Below are positions 52,676 through 62,297 of a stretch of DNA of 64,000 bases, in pieces (within the stretch, counting starts at the first letter, position 1; each line of letters starts with the position of its first letter). Where the stretch lies: positions 150,403 through 214,402 of the forward strand of contig NZ_LFLS01000006.1 of NCBI RefSeq assembly GCF_001189915.1, read 5' to 3'. The notes under the pieces were generated by a model. The model searched no databases. It worked only from the letters and a program-made list of their open reading frames with translations, and was not told where the DNA came from. Position numbers and translations under genes: made by a program. The DNA comes from Herbaspirillum autotrophicum. Lineage in GTDB: Bacteria; Pseudomonadota; Gammaproteobacteria; Burkholderiales; Burkholderiaceae_D.

Positions 52676-53320
52676 GTGTCATGTGTGTTATTGATTGACG
52701 ATCATGCAATGTTTCGCGAAGGCCTGACGCTGGCGCTGGCGCAAGCCGATCCAACGCTGCAAATACACAGCGTCGCCAGTGGCGCGGAGGCGCTGGAATT
52801 GCTGCAAACCGAACCGGCCATCACGACTGTCATGATGGATTACTATCTGCCCGATATCGGCGGCGCTGCCTTGTTGCAGCGCTTGCGCCAGTTGCGGCCG
52901 GGGGTGCGGATTCTTGCCTTGTCGGCGTCTGAAGACCAGGACGATGTACGGCATGCACTGGCCAGTGGCGCGCATGGCTTCATTCACAAATCGGCTGACA
53001 GCAAAACCTTGTTTGCGGCATTGACCAGTGTCATGCAGGGCCGCGGCTATCTGCCGCCAGCCTATGTCAGTCCGGATACCGATGGTAGCGCCGTGGCCGA
53101 TGATGCCTCGTTGCTCAGCAGCCTGACGCCGCGCCAGATGGAAGTGCTGCGTCTGATGTGCGACGGCTTGCGCAATGCGGAAATCGGCGCTGCGCTGGGC
53201 ATGGGGGAAAAGACGGTCAAGGCCCATGTGACGGCGATTCTGTCCGGGCTCGGGGTGCTCAACCGGACTCAGGCGACGATGGCGGCGCGGCGTGCCGGTT
53301 TGCTGGGCAAGCCGCGCTGA
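52676..53320 (+). CDS. LuxR-type response regulator
   Basis: A 214-residue NarL/FixJ-family regulator. Receiver: CVLLIDDHAMFREGL, phospho-Asp in VMMDYYLPDIGGAAL, Lys in GFIHKSADSK. C-terminal LuxR helix-turn-helix: LTPRQMEVLRLMCDGLRNAE and EKTVKAHVTAIL. The start is GTG at 52676 with GGGGAA about 7 bases upstream. It is divergent from imuA. The hybrid kinase at 53829-55637 is the nearest kinase and a possible partner, although that kinase has its own receiver. Confidence 0.9.
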   Translation: MSCVLLIDDHAMFREGLTLALAQADPTLQIHSVASGAEALELLQTEPAITTVMMDYYLPDIGGAALLQRLRQLRPGVRILALSASEDQDDVRHALASGAHGFIHKSADSKTLFAALTSVMQGRGYLPPAYVSPDTDGSAVADDASLLSSLTPRQMEVLRLMCDGLRNAEIGAALGMGEKTVKAHVTAILSGLGVLNRTQATMAARRAGLLGKPR

Positions 53321-53336
53321 GCTGAGTTGCTGGCGG

Positions 53337-53792
53337 CTATGGCGCCAGATGCATATGCAGCAATGGATATGGCCGGCCCTGATCATCAGTGGCGGAGCGG
53401 CCGCCAGTGACAAAACCCATCTTCTGGTAAAAACCGAGTGCCTGCCGGTTCTGCTCATTGACATCAACGCTGAGCCGGGGGGAGATGCTGCGGGCATGCC
53501 CGATCAGCGCCCGGCCCAAGCCGCGGCCATGACACGCCGGGTCAATGAACAGTGAATCGATGTTGGCAGCGGACATGCCCATGAAGCCGCGCGGCATGCC
53601 GGCGGCGTCCAGCACCACCCATACTTCGGTATGCGGCAGATAATCTTCGGCCACCATCACGGCGATATCTTCAACATCCTGCGGCGCTAAAAAATCATGG
53701 GTGGCGCATACTGCGGCATGCCAGATGGCGACAAGCGCAGCAGTATCGGCGGGCATGGATGGGCGTATCCGAAACTCAACAGGTTGATGCAT
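53337..53792 (-). CDS. GNAT-family N-acetyltransferase
   Basis: A 151-residue acetyl-CoA-dependent acetyltransferase. The start FRIRPSMPADTAALVAIW, the beta-strand IDSLFIDPACHGRGLGRALI with the acetyl-CoA loop GRGLGRA, and NRQALGFYQKMGFVTGGRS with the conserved YxKxGF are typical of GNAT, closest by look to the YjaB/phosphinothricin group. Substrate is unknown. It converges with the 52676 regulator and lies downstream of the hybrid kinase gene on the same strand. Confidence 0.88.
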   Translation of the reverse strand: MHQPVEFRIRPSMPADTAALVAIWHAAVCATHDFLAPQDVEDIAVMVAEDYLPHTEVWVVLDAAGMPRGFMGMSAANIDSLFIDPACHGRGLGRALIGHARSISPRLSVDVNEQNRQALGFYQKMGFVTGGRSATDDQGRPYPLLHMHLAP

Positions 53793-53828
53793 GGCGCTGG
53801 TGGTATCAGGTTTGAATTGCCGCGCATT

Positions 53829-55637
53829 CTATAGCAAGTTGTTGACGTTGGCAGCGGTCGCCCCATGCGCCAACATTTGCGCCAGCACCCGGCGCAGATG
53901 GGCAGGATCGACCGGTTTGTGCAGCAGGGGCCAGGAACGGGCCGAGGCTTCGATCAGGCGTTGCGGATCGGTATCGCCGCTCATCAGCACCGCCGGAATG
54001 GCGTCGTCGCCATATTCTTCATGCAGCCGGTCAATCACTTCAATCCCGGTTTCATGCGCGCGCAGACGAAAATCGCTGAGGATCAGATCCGGCTTGCGCG
54101 GATACGCTGCCGCCACGCGCAAGATATCGTCGCCGCTGCCGCCGACCACTACCCGGTAATTCCAGGTTTCCAGCAACAAGCGCAAGCCATGCACATTGTC
54201 GGCATCATCTTCGATCACGAAAATGCACTGGCCAGCGGCGGCCGGAATGTCTGGTTTGAGCGCCACCGGTGTCGCCGCCCGGATATCGCCGAGCGGCAGG
54301 GTGAGCGCAAACACGCTGCCGCGACCGGGGCGTGAACGCACGCTCAGCGGATGGCGCAGCAGATCGGCGGTACGCCGCACAATCGCCAGCCCCAGACCCA
54401 TGCCTTTGCTGCGGTCGCGTTCCGGATTGTCGACCTGATGGAATTCCATGAAGATATTGTCACGTTCGGCGGCGGCAATGCCGACCCCGCTGTCCCAGAC
54501 TTCAATGGTCAGTGTGCCGGCGCGCCGGCGGCAACCGATCAGGACGCCGCCGCTGCGGGTATGACGGATAGCGTTATCGACCAGGTTGCGCAGAATCCGG
54601 TCCAGCAATACCGGATCGGAACGCACTACCGGCAGCGGTCCGCGATGCAGACGCAAGCGCAAGCCCTGCATGCTGGCTTGCGGTGCATATTCCAGCAGCA
54701 ATTGTTCCAGCAGCGGCGCCAGCCCGAAGTGTCGCAGTTGCGGCCGGATCACGCCGGCATCCAGCCGCGAGATATTCAGCAAACCATCGAACAGGCCGCC
54801 CATGGCGAGCGTGGCACGGCCAATATGATCGACCAGCTGGCGGCTTTTGGGATTCAGCTCCTGCTCGCGCAAGACGCCCAGATACAGACTCAGCGCATGG
54901 ACCGGCTGGCGCAGATCGTGACTGGCGGCAGCCAGAAAACGCGATTTGGCCAGATTGCTGCGCTCGGCGGCTTCCTTTTCAATTGCCAGGCGTTGCAACA
55001 GATCGGTATTTTCAAACCGCATGCGCAACGAATCGAGCTGGGTTCTATACATGCGGTGGGCAAACGCCAGCGTCACCAGCAGATACAAGGCACCGGCCAT
55101 GGCCAGAATGTGATGAATGGTGCCCGGCAGCAGCGCCAGTGCAATAAACGAAGGTACGAAATAAGGCACTTCGAACGCGTACAGCAGCCGCAGATGAATG
55201 CAGTAGGCATAAATCGCACCGGTGCCCAGCGTCAGCATGCCGATGATCAAAAACATCTGATGCTCGAATGGCGCGTGGTACATCCAGTAGCCGTAAGGCA
55301 GCCCCCACAATAATCCGGCCAGTGCCGTGCTGAACAACGTCAGGCGCTCCCAGCGGTGCAAGGCGGCGAGATTGCCGGTGTCGGCACTGGCCCGGCGGTA
55401 GCGCAGCAGCACGCCGACCCGGCAGGCAATCAACGCGCAGTTCAGTGTCAGCCACAGCAGCAGATCGCGCATCGGAAAGACATCATGCAGCACCACCACG
55501 ATCAGGACCGCCGTCAGCAGCGCTCCGAACAGTGAAAACGGAAAGTTATGGCGCAGCACCGCCATCTGCGCACGGTAGATCGGTTCGGCTGGTACCGCGT
55601 TGCTACTGGAGATGGCTGGCTGGTTCATGGATGGCAT
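53829..55637 (-). CDS. Hybrid sensor histidine kinase with C-terminal receiver
   Basis: Membrane hybrid kinase of 602 residues. About six N-terminal transmembrane helices (residues 30-205; FSLFGALLTAVLIVVVL, ALLPGTIHHILAMAGALYLL) are followed by a coiled linker, the H-box AAASHDLRQPVHALSLYL, N-box LRNLVDNAIRHTRSG, G1 WDSGVGIA and G2 GMGLGLAIVRRTAD. The C-terminal receiver has its phospho-Asp in PDLILSDFRLRAHETG. The HDLRQP type of H-box and membrane-only sensor resemble the NahK/ErcS-like kinases of Pseudomonas. Two ATG codons (55637, 55628) are possible starts. The 128 bases before the next gene hold no evident coding sequence. Confidence 0.9.
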   Translation of the reverse strand: MPSMNQPAISSSNAVPAEPIYRAQMAVLRHNFPFSLFGALLTAVLIVVVLHDVFPMRDLLLWLTLNCALIACRVGVLLRYRRASADTGNLAALHRWERLTLFSTALAGLLWGLPYGYWMYHAPFEHQMFLIIGMLTLGTGAIYAYCIHLRLLYAFEVPYFVPSFIALALLPGTIHHILAMAGALYLLVTLAFAHRMYRTQLDSLRMRFENTDLLQRLAIEKEAAERSNLAKSRFLAAASHDLRQPVHALSLYLGVLREQELNPKSRQLVDHIGRATLAMGGLFDGLLNISRLDAGVIRPQLRHFGLAPLLEQLLLEYAPQASMQGLRLRLHRGPLPVVRSDPVLLDRILRNLVDNAIRHTRSGGVLIGCRRRAGTLTIEVWDSGVGIAAAERDNIFMEFHQVDNPERDRSKGMGLGLAIVRRTADLLRHPLSVRSRPGRGSVFALTLPLGDIRAATPVALKPDIPAAAGQCIFVIEDDADNVHGLRLLLETWNYRVVVGGSGDDILRVAAAYPRKPDLILSDFRLRAHETGIEVIDRLHEEYGDDAIPAVLMSGDTDPQRLIEASARSWPLLHKPVDPAHLRRVLAQMLAHGATAANVNNLL

Positions 55638-55765
55638 GGGATGGCGGTCAGGGCAGTATCGAGCTTGTCATAAATTTATTTGGCCGACATGAGACTTTAG
55701 TCCAATGCGGAATAAAAAAAAGCTTTTTATGATGCCAGCCATTACATCGTTAACGCGAGGCCGGC

Positions 55766-58700
55766 ATGAACCGCATGAATCCCACCTACCGCTTGCTCAG
55801 AAGCAGAACCCACGGCAGCCTGATCGCGGTTGCCGAAGCTGCCGAAGCTGCCGCAGGAGGTCGCCATCGCCGGCGCAGTCTGCGACGGCTGGCGGCGATG
55901 CTGGGCGGGCCGCTGGTCTTGCTGCCGGTGGCGCTGGTGTGTGCCGCACCGGTCGGCGGCCAGGTCAGCGCCGGCAGCGGCCAGATTACGCAAACCGGCA
56001 ACGCCACCACGATCCAGCAAGGCAGCGACCGTTTGGCCATCAACTGGAACAGCTTCAATGTCGGCGCCAATGAAAGCGTTCGCTTCAATCAGCCGAATGC
56101 CAGTGCCATCGCGCTCAACCGCGTGTTGGGTCAGGATTCGTCGAAGATCCTGGGCAATCTCTCGGCCAATGGTCAGGTCTTCATTTTGAATCCGAACGGC
56201 GTATTGTTCGGCAGCGGCGCACAGATCAATGTCGGTGGTCTGGTGGCGTCGACACTGAATCTGAGTGACAGTGATTTCATGAATGGCAATGGCCGCTATG
56301 CATTTACGCCGGTGGCGGGCAAGGCTGGCGCCAGTGTCATCAATCAGGGCAGCATCACGGCCAATGGCGGCTATATTGCCTTGCTGGCGCCGCAAGTGAT
56401 CAATCAGGGCACACTGACCGCCAATGGCGGCAATGTCAGCCTCGCCGCCGGCACGCAAATGAGCTTGACGCTGGGCGCGCATGGTTTGCTGAGCTTGAGT
56501 ATCGATCAGGGCGCAGTTGATGCGCTGGCCGCCAACCACAATCTGATTCAGGCTGATGATGGCGTAGTGCTGCTCAGCAGCAAAGGACAGGATGCCGTGT
56601 TGTCGGGGGTGGTCAACAACAGCGGCGTGATTCAGGCGCGCACGGTCAGCAATCAGGGCGGCGCGATCCGGTTGCTGGCACAGGGTGGCACGGTGCAAGC
56701 GGACGGTACGCTGGATGCATCGGCGAGCACCGGCGGCAACGGCGGTTTCATCGAAACCTCGGGCGACAAGATCAAGATCGCCGACAGTGTCCGGATCACC
56801 ACGGCGGCAGCCAACGGCAAGACCGGCACCTGGCTGATCGATCCGAACGACCTGATCATCGCCAACATCGGTGGCGATATCAGTGCCACCACATTGATCG
56901 GTCAACTGGCATCCAGTAACGTCACGCTCAATACCGCCATGGGTCACACCGGCAACGGCGATATCTTCGTCAACGATGCCCTTGGCTGGAACACCGCCAA
57001 CACGCTCAGTTTGCAGGCTGAACGCAACATCAATCTGAATGCTGCCATCAATGCCGCGCAGGGTGGATTGACACTGAATGCCGGCGATACCATCAGCGCA
57101 CCGGCGGCGGTGAACGTGAAGACGTTCATGCTCAATGGCGGCAACTGGATCCAGAACAGTGCTGCGCTGGCCGCCTTCAGCGTCAGCGATTTCCGCATCA
57201 GCGGCGGCAGCTTTTTGCGTGCAGCGGGTGGCGATGGCAGTGGCGGCAATGCCTGGCAGATTGCCGATGTCTATGGTTTGCAAGGCATGGGCAGCAGCGC
57301 CGCACTATTGGCCGGCAACTATCGCCTGAACAACAATATTGACGCCAGCGGCACCGCCGGCTGGAATGGCGGCGCCGGTTTTGTACCGGTCGGCAGCGGC
57401 GTTGCTTCTTTTACCGGCAATCTTGACGGGCAAGGGCACACGGTCAGTAATATGACCATCAACCGGGCCGTTGAAGATTACGTCGGACTATTCGGCCAGA
57501 TCAGCGGTGGCGGCAATATCAGCAATATTGGCATGATCGGCGGCAGCTTCGTCGGTGCCGGTTATGTCGGGCCGCTGGCCGGTTCGCTCCTGAACGGCAA
57601 TATCCGCAATGCCTATGCTTCCGGCAATGCCAGCGGTAACGCCGGCGGCAGCAATTTCATCGGCGGCCTGGTCGGCGTCAATTATCAAAACGGCAGCATC
57701 AGTCAATCGTACGCCGGCGGCGCGGTAAGCGGCGGCATGAATGTCGGCGGCCTGGTCGGCTGGAACTATGGACGCATTGATCAAGCCTATGCCAGCGGCA
57801 ATGTGAACGGTCAATATGGCGTCGGCGGTCTGGCCGGACTCAATGATGGCGGTCAGATCAGCAATGTCTGGGCCAGTGGCGCAGTAAGCGGCATCAGTGG
57901 CGTCGGCGGCCTGATCGGCAATCTCCAGAATGGCGGTCAGATCAGTAATGCCTGGGCCAACGGTGTGGTGCGCGGCGCCAGTAATGTGGGCGGACTGGCC
58001 GGCAGCAACAGCGGTGCCAACATCGCCACCATCAACGCCAGTTACTGGGATAACCAAAGCACCGGACAGAGCGCCAGCGCCGGCGGCGAAGGTCGCTCCA
58101 CGCAGGAATTGCAAGGCGTTGGCATCACGCGTCCCACGTATGTCGGCTGGGATTTCGCGACGGTCTGGGCGCGCGGCACGGCTTATCCGGGTTTTCGCTG
58201 GCTGCAGGGCTTCAATCCACAGCCGGCCGGCACCAGCATCACGGACGCCATCAATGCGGTGCTGACGGCAATATCAGGTGGACAGAGCGAGGTCGCAGTG
58301 ACGGCCAGACTGGAGGAGTTGATCAAAACGAGCGGTCAGGATGCCATGCAAGACATCCTCAAAAGCAAGGCGGATATCGAGGCCGAAAATGCCCGAGTCA
58401 TCAAGGAGATGACGGCCCGAATGCAAGGAATGCTCACTGACAGCGGGGAGAGCGCTTCAACCCTGTCGGCAGCCGGGCTCAGTGCCCTGACCGCGATTGC
58501 CAATCAGCTGGATACGCTCATCAGGGATCTTGGCAAGGGGGTCGTCGCTGACATGAAAGTATCGATGGCAGACATCAATGCCAGGATCGCAGCGGCAAAC
58601 GCCAAAATGAGTGGTGCCGGCAATCTTGACCTGAACAAAGTCGTGCCATTGGACAAGACCCCCGGTGCTGCATTCGACGCTGATAAAACCGCCGCGCAGA

Positions 58701-59266
58701 AAAAACTTGAGGCAGCAGCGGCCGCTAACGCCGCGCTGAAAGCGGATGCGTTAGCGGCACAGAGACAGAAATTGCAGACGGTGCGGACAAGCACGACGGA
58801 TTCCAATGCTGCCGCCGAAGCATCAAAGAGCGCCGGTTCGTCACAGGTGAGTACCGCCCAGGGACATGCTGATCAGGCTGCTGCGGCAGAGGGAAGCGCC
58901 AGCACAGCAACAATGGCCGCCGCCGGGCAGGCAATGCGGAATGGCGTGAACTCGGCGACGACGGCAATCGCCGGCAGCACCGCTGCGCTGGCAGCGGTTG
59001 GCACGCAAGCCGCCGCACTCGCAGCAATGCCTCCGGCCCGCGCGGCAGGCAGAGCAGATGCGATCAGGCCATCGCTGCGGGTGGTGTTGACCAGCGCACC
59101 GGCCCGAGACGCCGGCACTACCGCGCCGACGACCCAGCTGGCGCAAACAACATCGGCCAGCACTGCCGCTTTACTCAATGCGGGAATCGAGATGCAAGCG
59201 CAACTCGGAAAAATGTCGGCCATTATTGCTGCGCTGCTCGAAGGAGGCGGCGCCGCCAAACCATGA
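55766..59266 (+). CDS. Two-partner secretion exoprotein (TpsA), filamentous-haemagglutinin type, first copy
   Basis: Large secreted protein of 1166 residues. Extended signal peptide (MNRMNPTYRLLRSRTHGSLI... then hydrophobic LLPVALVCAAPVGG). TPS secretion domain with SVRFNQPNASAIALNRVLGQ and VFILNPNGVLFGSGAQINVG. A beta-helical stem follows, then a GLUG-repeat region (about residues 600-760, for example GGLVGWNYGRIDQAYASGNV). The last 350 residues are different: Ala-rich, predicted helical, without repeats. There is no C-terminal cysteine pair, so it may be released. The ATG at 55766 follows GAGG. A paralogue and one TpsB follow. Confidence 0.9.
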   Translation: MNRMNPTYRLLRSRTHGSLIAVAEAAEAAAGGRHRRRSLRRLAAMLGGPLVLLPVALVCAAPVGGQVSAGSGQITQTGNATTIQQGSDRLAINWNSFNVGANESVRFNQPNASAIALNRVLGQDSSKILGNLSANGQVFILNPNGVLFGSGAQINVGGLVASTLNLSDSDFMNGNGRYAFTPVAGKAGASVINQGSITANGGYIALLAPQVINQGTLTANGGNVSLAAGTQMSLTLGAHGLLSLSIDQGAVDALAANHNLIQADDGVVLLSSKGQDAVLSGVVNNSGVIQARTVSNQGGAIRLLAQGGTVQADGTLDASASTGGNGGFIETSGDKIKIADSVRITTAAANGKTGTWLIDPNDLIIANIGGDISATTLIGQLASSNVTLNTAMGHTGNGDIFVNDALGWNTANTLSLQAERNINLNAAINAAQGGLTLNAGDTISAPAAVNVKTFMLNGGNWIQNSAALAAFSVSDFRISGGSFLRAAGGDGSGGNAWQIADVYGLQGMGSSAALLAGNYRLNNNIDASGTAGWNGGAGFVPVGSGVASFTGNLDGQGHTVSNMTINRAVEDYVGLFGQISGGGNISNIGMIGGSFVGAGYVGPLAGSLLNGNIRNAYASGNASGNAGGSNFIGGLVGVNYQNGSISQSYAGGAVSGGMNVGGLVGWNYGRIDQAYASGNVNGQYGVGGLAGLNDGGQISNVWASGAVSGISGVGGLIGNLQNGGQISNAWANGVVRGASNVGGLAGSNSGANIATINASYWDNQSTGQSASAGGEGRSTQELQGVGITRPTYVGWDFATVWARGTAYPGFRWLQGFNPQPAGTSITDAINAVLTAISGGQSEVAVTARLEELIKTSGQDAMQDILKSKADIEAENARVIKEMTARMQGMLTDSGESASTLSAAGLSALTAIANQLDTLIRDLGKGVVADMKVSMADINARIAAANAKMSGAGNLDLNKVVPLDKTPGAAFDADKTAAQKKLEAAAAANAALKADALAAQRQKLQTVRTSTTDSNAAAEASKSAGSSQVSTAQGHADQAAAAEGSASTATMAAAGQAMRNGVNSATTAIAGSTAALAAVGTQAAALAAMPPARAAGRADAIRPSLRVVLTSAPARDAGTTAPTTQLAQTTSASTAALLNAGIEMQAQLGKMSAIIAALLEGGGAAKP
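57510..58050 (+). repeat. GLUG-type repeat array in the first TpsA
   Basis: About six degenerate units of roughly 25-30 residues built on the pattern (V/I)GGL(V/A)G.N..G.I..(A/S)YA.G.V.G. Boundaries are approximate. Such repeats occur in surface adhesins and extend the beta-helix. Confidence 0.7.
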
Positions 59267-59423
59267 TGACGATTTTGGTCGACGTAACACGCGCTTGACC
59301 GATGGCGGCATGGCGTTGCCGGCGAGATGTTTGGTCGTGATTGTTGTGGATTTTCTTCGTCAAAATGCGGCAATTTATCGGGTGTCAATTGAAAATCTTT
59401 AACAATACAATTGGCTTTTTTTA

Positions 59424-62147
59424 ATGGCCAAATTTGCGATGAATGCTATTTCCTTCTTGACCAGACACAGTATCTACAGCGCGCTGAACGTCATCTCGGA
59501 AGCCGTCGGTGTCGCCTGCCGCCTGCGCTCACTGACGATACTGCTGGGCGGTCCGCTGGCCTTGCTGCCGGCAACGACATGGGCGGCGCCGGTCGGCGGT
59601 CAGATCAGCGCCGGCATCGGCCGGATTGCGCAAAACGAGAATACCACCACGGTCACGCAAGACAGTACCAGGCTGGCGATCAACTGGAGCAGCTTCAATG
59701 TCGGGGCCAATGAAAGCGTGCGTTTCAACCAGCCGGGGCGCAGCGCCATCGTGCTCAACCGCGTGCTGGGGCAAAGCCCATCGGCGATTCACGGCAAAGT
59801 GTCGGCCAACGGCCAGGTCTTCATTCTGAATCCGAACGGTGTGCTGTTTTCCTCTAATTCGCAGGTCAGCGTGGGCGGACTGGTGGCTTCCACGCTGAAT
59901 CTGAGTGACACAGATTTCATGAACGGCCGTTACGTCTTTTCGGGTAGTGGTCGCGCCGGCGCGCGCATCATCAATCAAGGAAAAATCACTGCCGACGATG
60001 GCGGTTACATCGCGTTGCTGGGACCGCAAGTAGCCAATCACGGCACGCTTACCGCCAATGGCGGCAATGTTACCCTGGCCGCCGGCACGCAAATGACCTT
60101 GACGCTGCACGAGCATAGCCTGGTCACGCTGAGCATTGAGCAGGGCGCAGTGGATGCACTGGTGGAGAATCACAATTTGATCCAGGCCGATGGCGGCGTG
60201 GTGGTGCTGACCAGCAAGGGCAAGGATGCGGCGCTGTCCGGCGTGGTCAACAATACCGGCGTGATTCAGGCGCGCACGGTCAACAAAAAAAAGGGCGAGA
60301 TTCGTTTGCTGGCCGAAGGTGGCACAGTGGTGATGCCGGGCACGCTGGATGCCTCGGCGAATGACGGCGGGGATGGCGGCACTATCGTCACTGCGGGTGA
60401 CAAGGTCAGCATCGCCGACAGTGCGCACGTCACTACGGCGGCGACAAAGGGCAAGACCGGCACCTGGCAGATTGATACGCAGGCGAATGACTTCCGCATT
60501 GCCAACGATGGCGGTGATGTCAGTGCCGACACGCTGAGCCGCATGCTGGGGCTCAATAACGTGAAGGTCAGCACGCAGGCTGCCGACAGTGACATCGTCC
60601 TCCGTGATGCGCTCAATTGGAAGACGGATGCCGTACTGAGTTTGAAGGCACAGCGCAATATTCTCCTCGATGCCCCGGTGGATGCCGCAGCGGGTGGCCT
60701 GGCTCTGCACGCAGGCAAGGAAATCAGGCCGTCGGCGGCAGTAAATGTCAGGAATTTTACGCTCGACGGTGGTAACTGGGTTCAGAAGAACGCCACACTG
60801 GTGGCGTTCAATGCCCTGGATTTTCGTCTCAATGCCGGCAGCTTCCTGCGCGTGGGTGATGGCGATGGCAGTCGCGGCAATGCCTACCAGATTACCGACA
60901 TATATGGTTTGCAGGGGATACGCAGCAGCTCTGAACTGCTTAGCGGCAATTACAAGCTGATCAATGACATTGATGCCGGCAGCACTGCCGGCTGGCATGA
61001 CGGAGCGGGCTTCGTACCGATCGGCGACGGCTATCGCAATGCTGAATGGGGGAATGATAAAGGGTACGAGCCGGCCGGCGACAGTCACGGTGCATTCTCC
61101 GGCACTGTTGATGGTCAGGGATACGTGGTCAAGAATCTCCGCATCAACCGGCCACGGCAGATTTCTGTCGGCATGTTCGGTTTTGTCGATGGCGGTGAAA
61201 TCAGCAATATCGGGATGGAAGGCGGCAGCGTTACCGGTGCTGCGGAAGTCGGCTCGCTGGTTGGTTCGTTATGGCGTGGCACGGTCAGTGACTCCTTCTC
61301 CAGCGCCAGCGCTGCCGGCTCCGACCACGCCTTGAAGAAGGCGGGGTTCCGCAATAATTTTATCGGTGGTCTGGCCGGCGGCGTCTATCGGCAAGGCAAT
61401 ATCCGCAAATCTCATGCGAGCGGTGCCGTGAGTGGTAATGGCGGGGTCGGCGGTCTGGCCGGTGTGAATGACGGCAAAATCGAGAATTCCCATGCCAGCG
61501 GCAGGGTCGACGGCAAGCAGCACGTCGGTGGACTGGCCGGGGTTCTGGTCGGGCAGATTCACGGTTCCCATGCCAGCGGCGCCGTCAATGGCGACACCAA
61601 TGTCGGCGGCCTGGTCGGCATCAGCCGGGCAAGTCGTAAGCGGCCCGAGGCGAATGAAAACGGCCGGCAAATCAGTCACTCTTATGCTACCGGCAGCGTC
61701 AACGGCAACACCAATGTCGGCGGACTGGTCGGGGCAATTCAGGATGGTGCGCGAATCAGCAACATCCGGGTTGATGGCAGCGTGGGCGGCAGCAAAAGCG
61801 TCGGCCGGCTGGTCGGGGCGGTAGATGCCGGCGGCGCTGCCATCGGCAATGTACAACCACCGGCCGCAGGGCCCGACGCCGCCAGACAGTTACCCGACAT
61901 TGGCTTTGTTGCGCCATTGGCTGAGGCGCCCCCAACCGGGGCTTCGGCACCGGCTGTCCCCGGCATCAGGGACGTCATCGATGCCGTGCGTACGGCGCGC
62001 TGGTCGGATCTGAAGGGTGTCGCGCCGCCTGCTGCCGTCGCTGATCTGATTACCGTCTCGGATGAACGCGCAGCAACGCTGGCGCTGGATGAAAATTTTC
62101 AGCCCTGTGAGCGTCGTCAGGGAGATCTGTCGCGGGCGTGCAACTAG
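59424..62147 (+). CDS. Two-partner secretion exoprotein (TpsA), second copy with C-terminal cysteine pair
   Basis: A 907-residue paralogue of the first TpsA. Weakly conserved extended signal, signal core ALLPATTWAAPVGG, TPS domain with SVRFNQPGRSAIVLNRVLGQ and VFILNPNGVLFSSNSQVSVG, beta-helix, and GLUG repeats (about residues 610-800). It lacks the Ala-rich helical tail. It ends with two cysteines, Cys895 and Cys906 (QPCERRQGDLSRACN). In Haemophilus HMW1 a C-terminal cysteine pair about ten residues apart forms a loop that anchors the adhesin to its TpsB. This suggests that the second copy is surface-anchored. Confidence 0.88.
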   Translation: MAKFAMNAISFLTRHSIYSALNVISEAVGVACRLRSLTILLGGPLALLPATTWAAPVGGQISAGIGRIAQNENTTTVTQDSTRLAINWSSFNVGANESVRFNQPGRSAIVLNRVLGQSPSAIHGKVSANGQVFILNPNGVLFSSNSQVSVGGLVASTLNLSDTDFMNGRYVFSGSGRAGARIINQGKITADDGGYIALLGPQVANHGTLTANGGNVTLAAGTQMTLTLHEHSLVTLSIEQGAVDALVENHNLIQADGGVVVLTSKGKDAALSGVVNNTGVIQARTVNKKKGEIRLLAEGGTVVMPGTLDASANDGGDGGTIVTAGDKVSIADSAHVTTAATKGKTGTWQIDTQANDFRIANDGGDVSADTLSRMLGLNNVKVSTQAADSDIVLRDALNWKTDAVLSLKAQRNILLDAPVDAAAGGLALHAGKEIRPSAAVNVRNFTLDGGNWVQKNATLVAFNALDFRLNAGSFLRVGDGDGSRGNAYQITDIYGLQGIRSSSELLSGNYKLINDIDAGSTAGWHDGAGFVPIGDGYRNAEWGNDKGYEPAGDSHGAFSGTVDGQGYVVKNLRINRPRQISVGMFGFVDGGEISNIGMEGGSVTGAAEVGSLVGSLWRGTVSDSFSSASAAGSDHALKKAGFRNNFIGGLAGGVYRQGNIRKSHASGAVSGNGGVGGLAGVNDGKIENSHASGRVDGKQHVGGLAGVLVGQIHGSHASGAVNGDTNVGGLVGISRASRKRPEANENGRQISHSYATGSVNGNTNVGGLVGAIQDGARISNIRVDGSVGGSKSVGRLVGAVDAGGAAIGNVQPPAAGPDAARQLPDIGFVAPLAEAPPTGASAPAVPGIRDVIDAVRTARWSDLKGVAPPAAVADLITVSDERAATLALDENFQPCERRQGDLSRACN
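61230..61830 (+). repeat. GLUG-type repeat array in the second TpsA
   Basis: At least six degenerate units of the GG(L/A)(A/V)G...G.I..SHASG.V.G type, clearly related to the array in the first TpsA. Boundaries are approximate. Confidence 0.7.
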
Positions 62148-62241
62148 CGGTGGTCAGGCGCTGCCGCGTTGAACGCGCCGGAATGCTGCGAGGCGAACAG
62201 TGAAAGCGGGGCGCAGCACGAGTTTTCCGGACGTCAATGAC

Positions 62242-62257
62242 CGCAGCGAGCGCTGCG
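62242..62257 (+). promoter_or_regulatory. Intercistronic stem-loop between TpsA and TpsB
   Basis: CGCAGC at 62242-62247 pairs with GCTGCG at 62252-62257 around GAGC. No U-run follows. It may lower TpsB expression relative to the exoproteins; this is a short stem and only suggestive. Confidence 0.35.
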
Positions 62258-62297
62258 ATCCGGACACGGTTTGTGTTACTCAATATAGAAAACCAGA

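Noticed and set aside
55700..55735. AAAAAAAAGCTTTTT palindrome upstream of the first TpsA as a terminator for the hybrid kinase gene
   Set aside because: It lies upstream of the kinase start, not after its end, and the stem is A/T only; more likely part of a promoter region.
57488..58114. Open frame on the minus strand opposite the GLUG repeats of the first TpsA
   Set aside because: It is repetitive only because the opposite strand encodes repeats; same for the frame at 61269-61856.
59340..59423. Repeated CAATTG followed by a T-run before the second TpsA as a terminator
   Set aside because: The hexamers are self-complementary but flanks do not pair well, and the next gene in the same operon starts right after.
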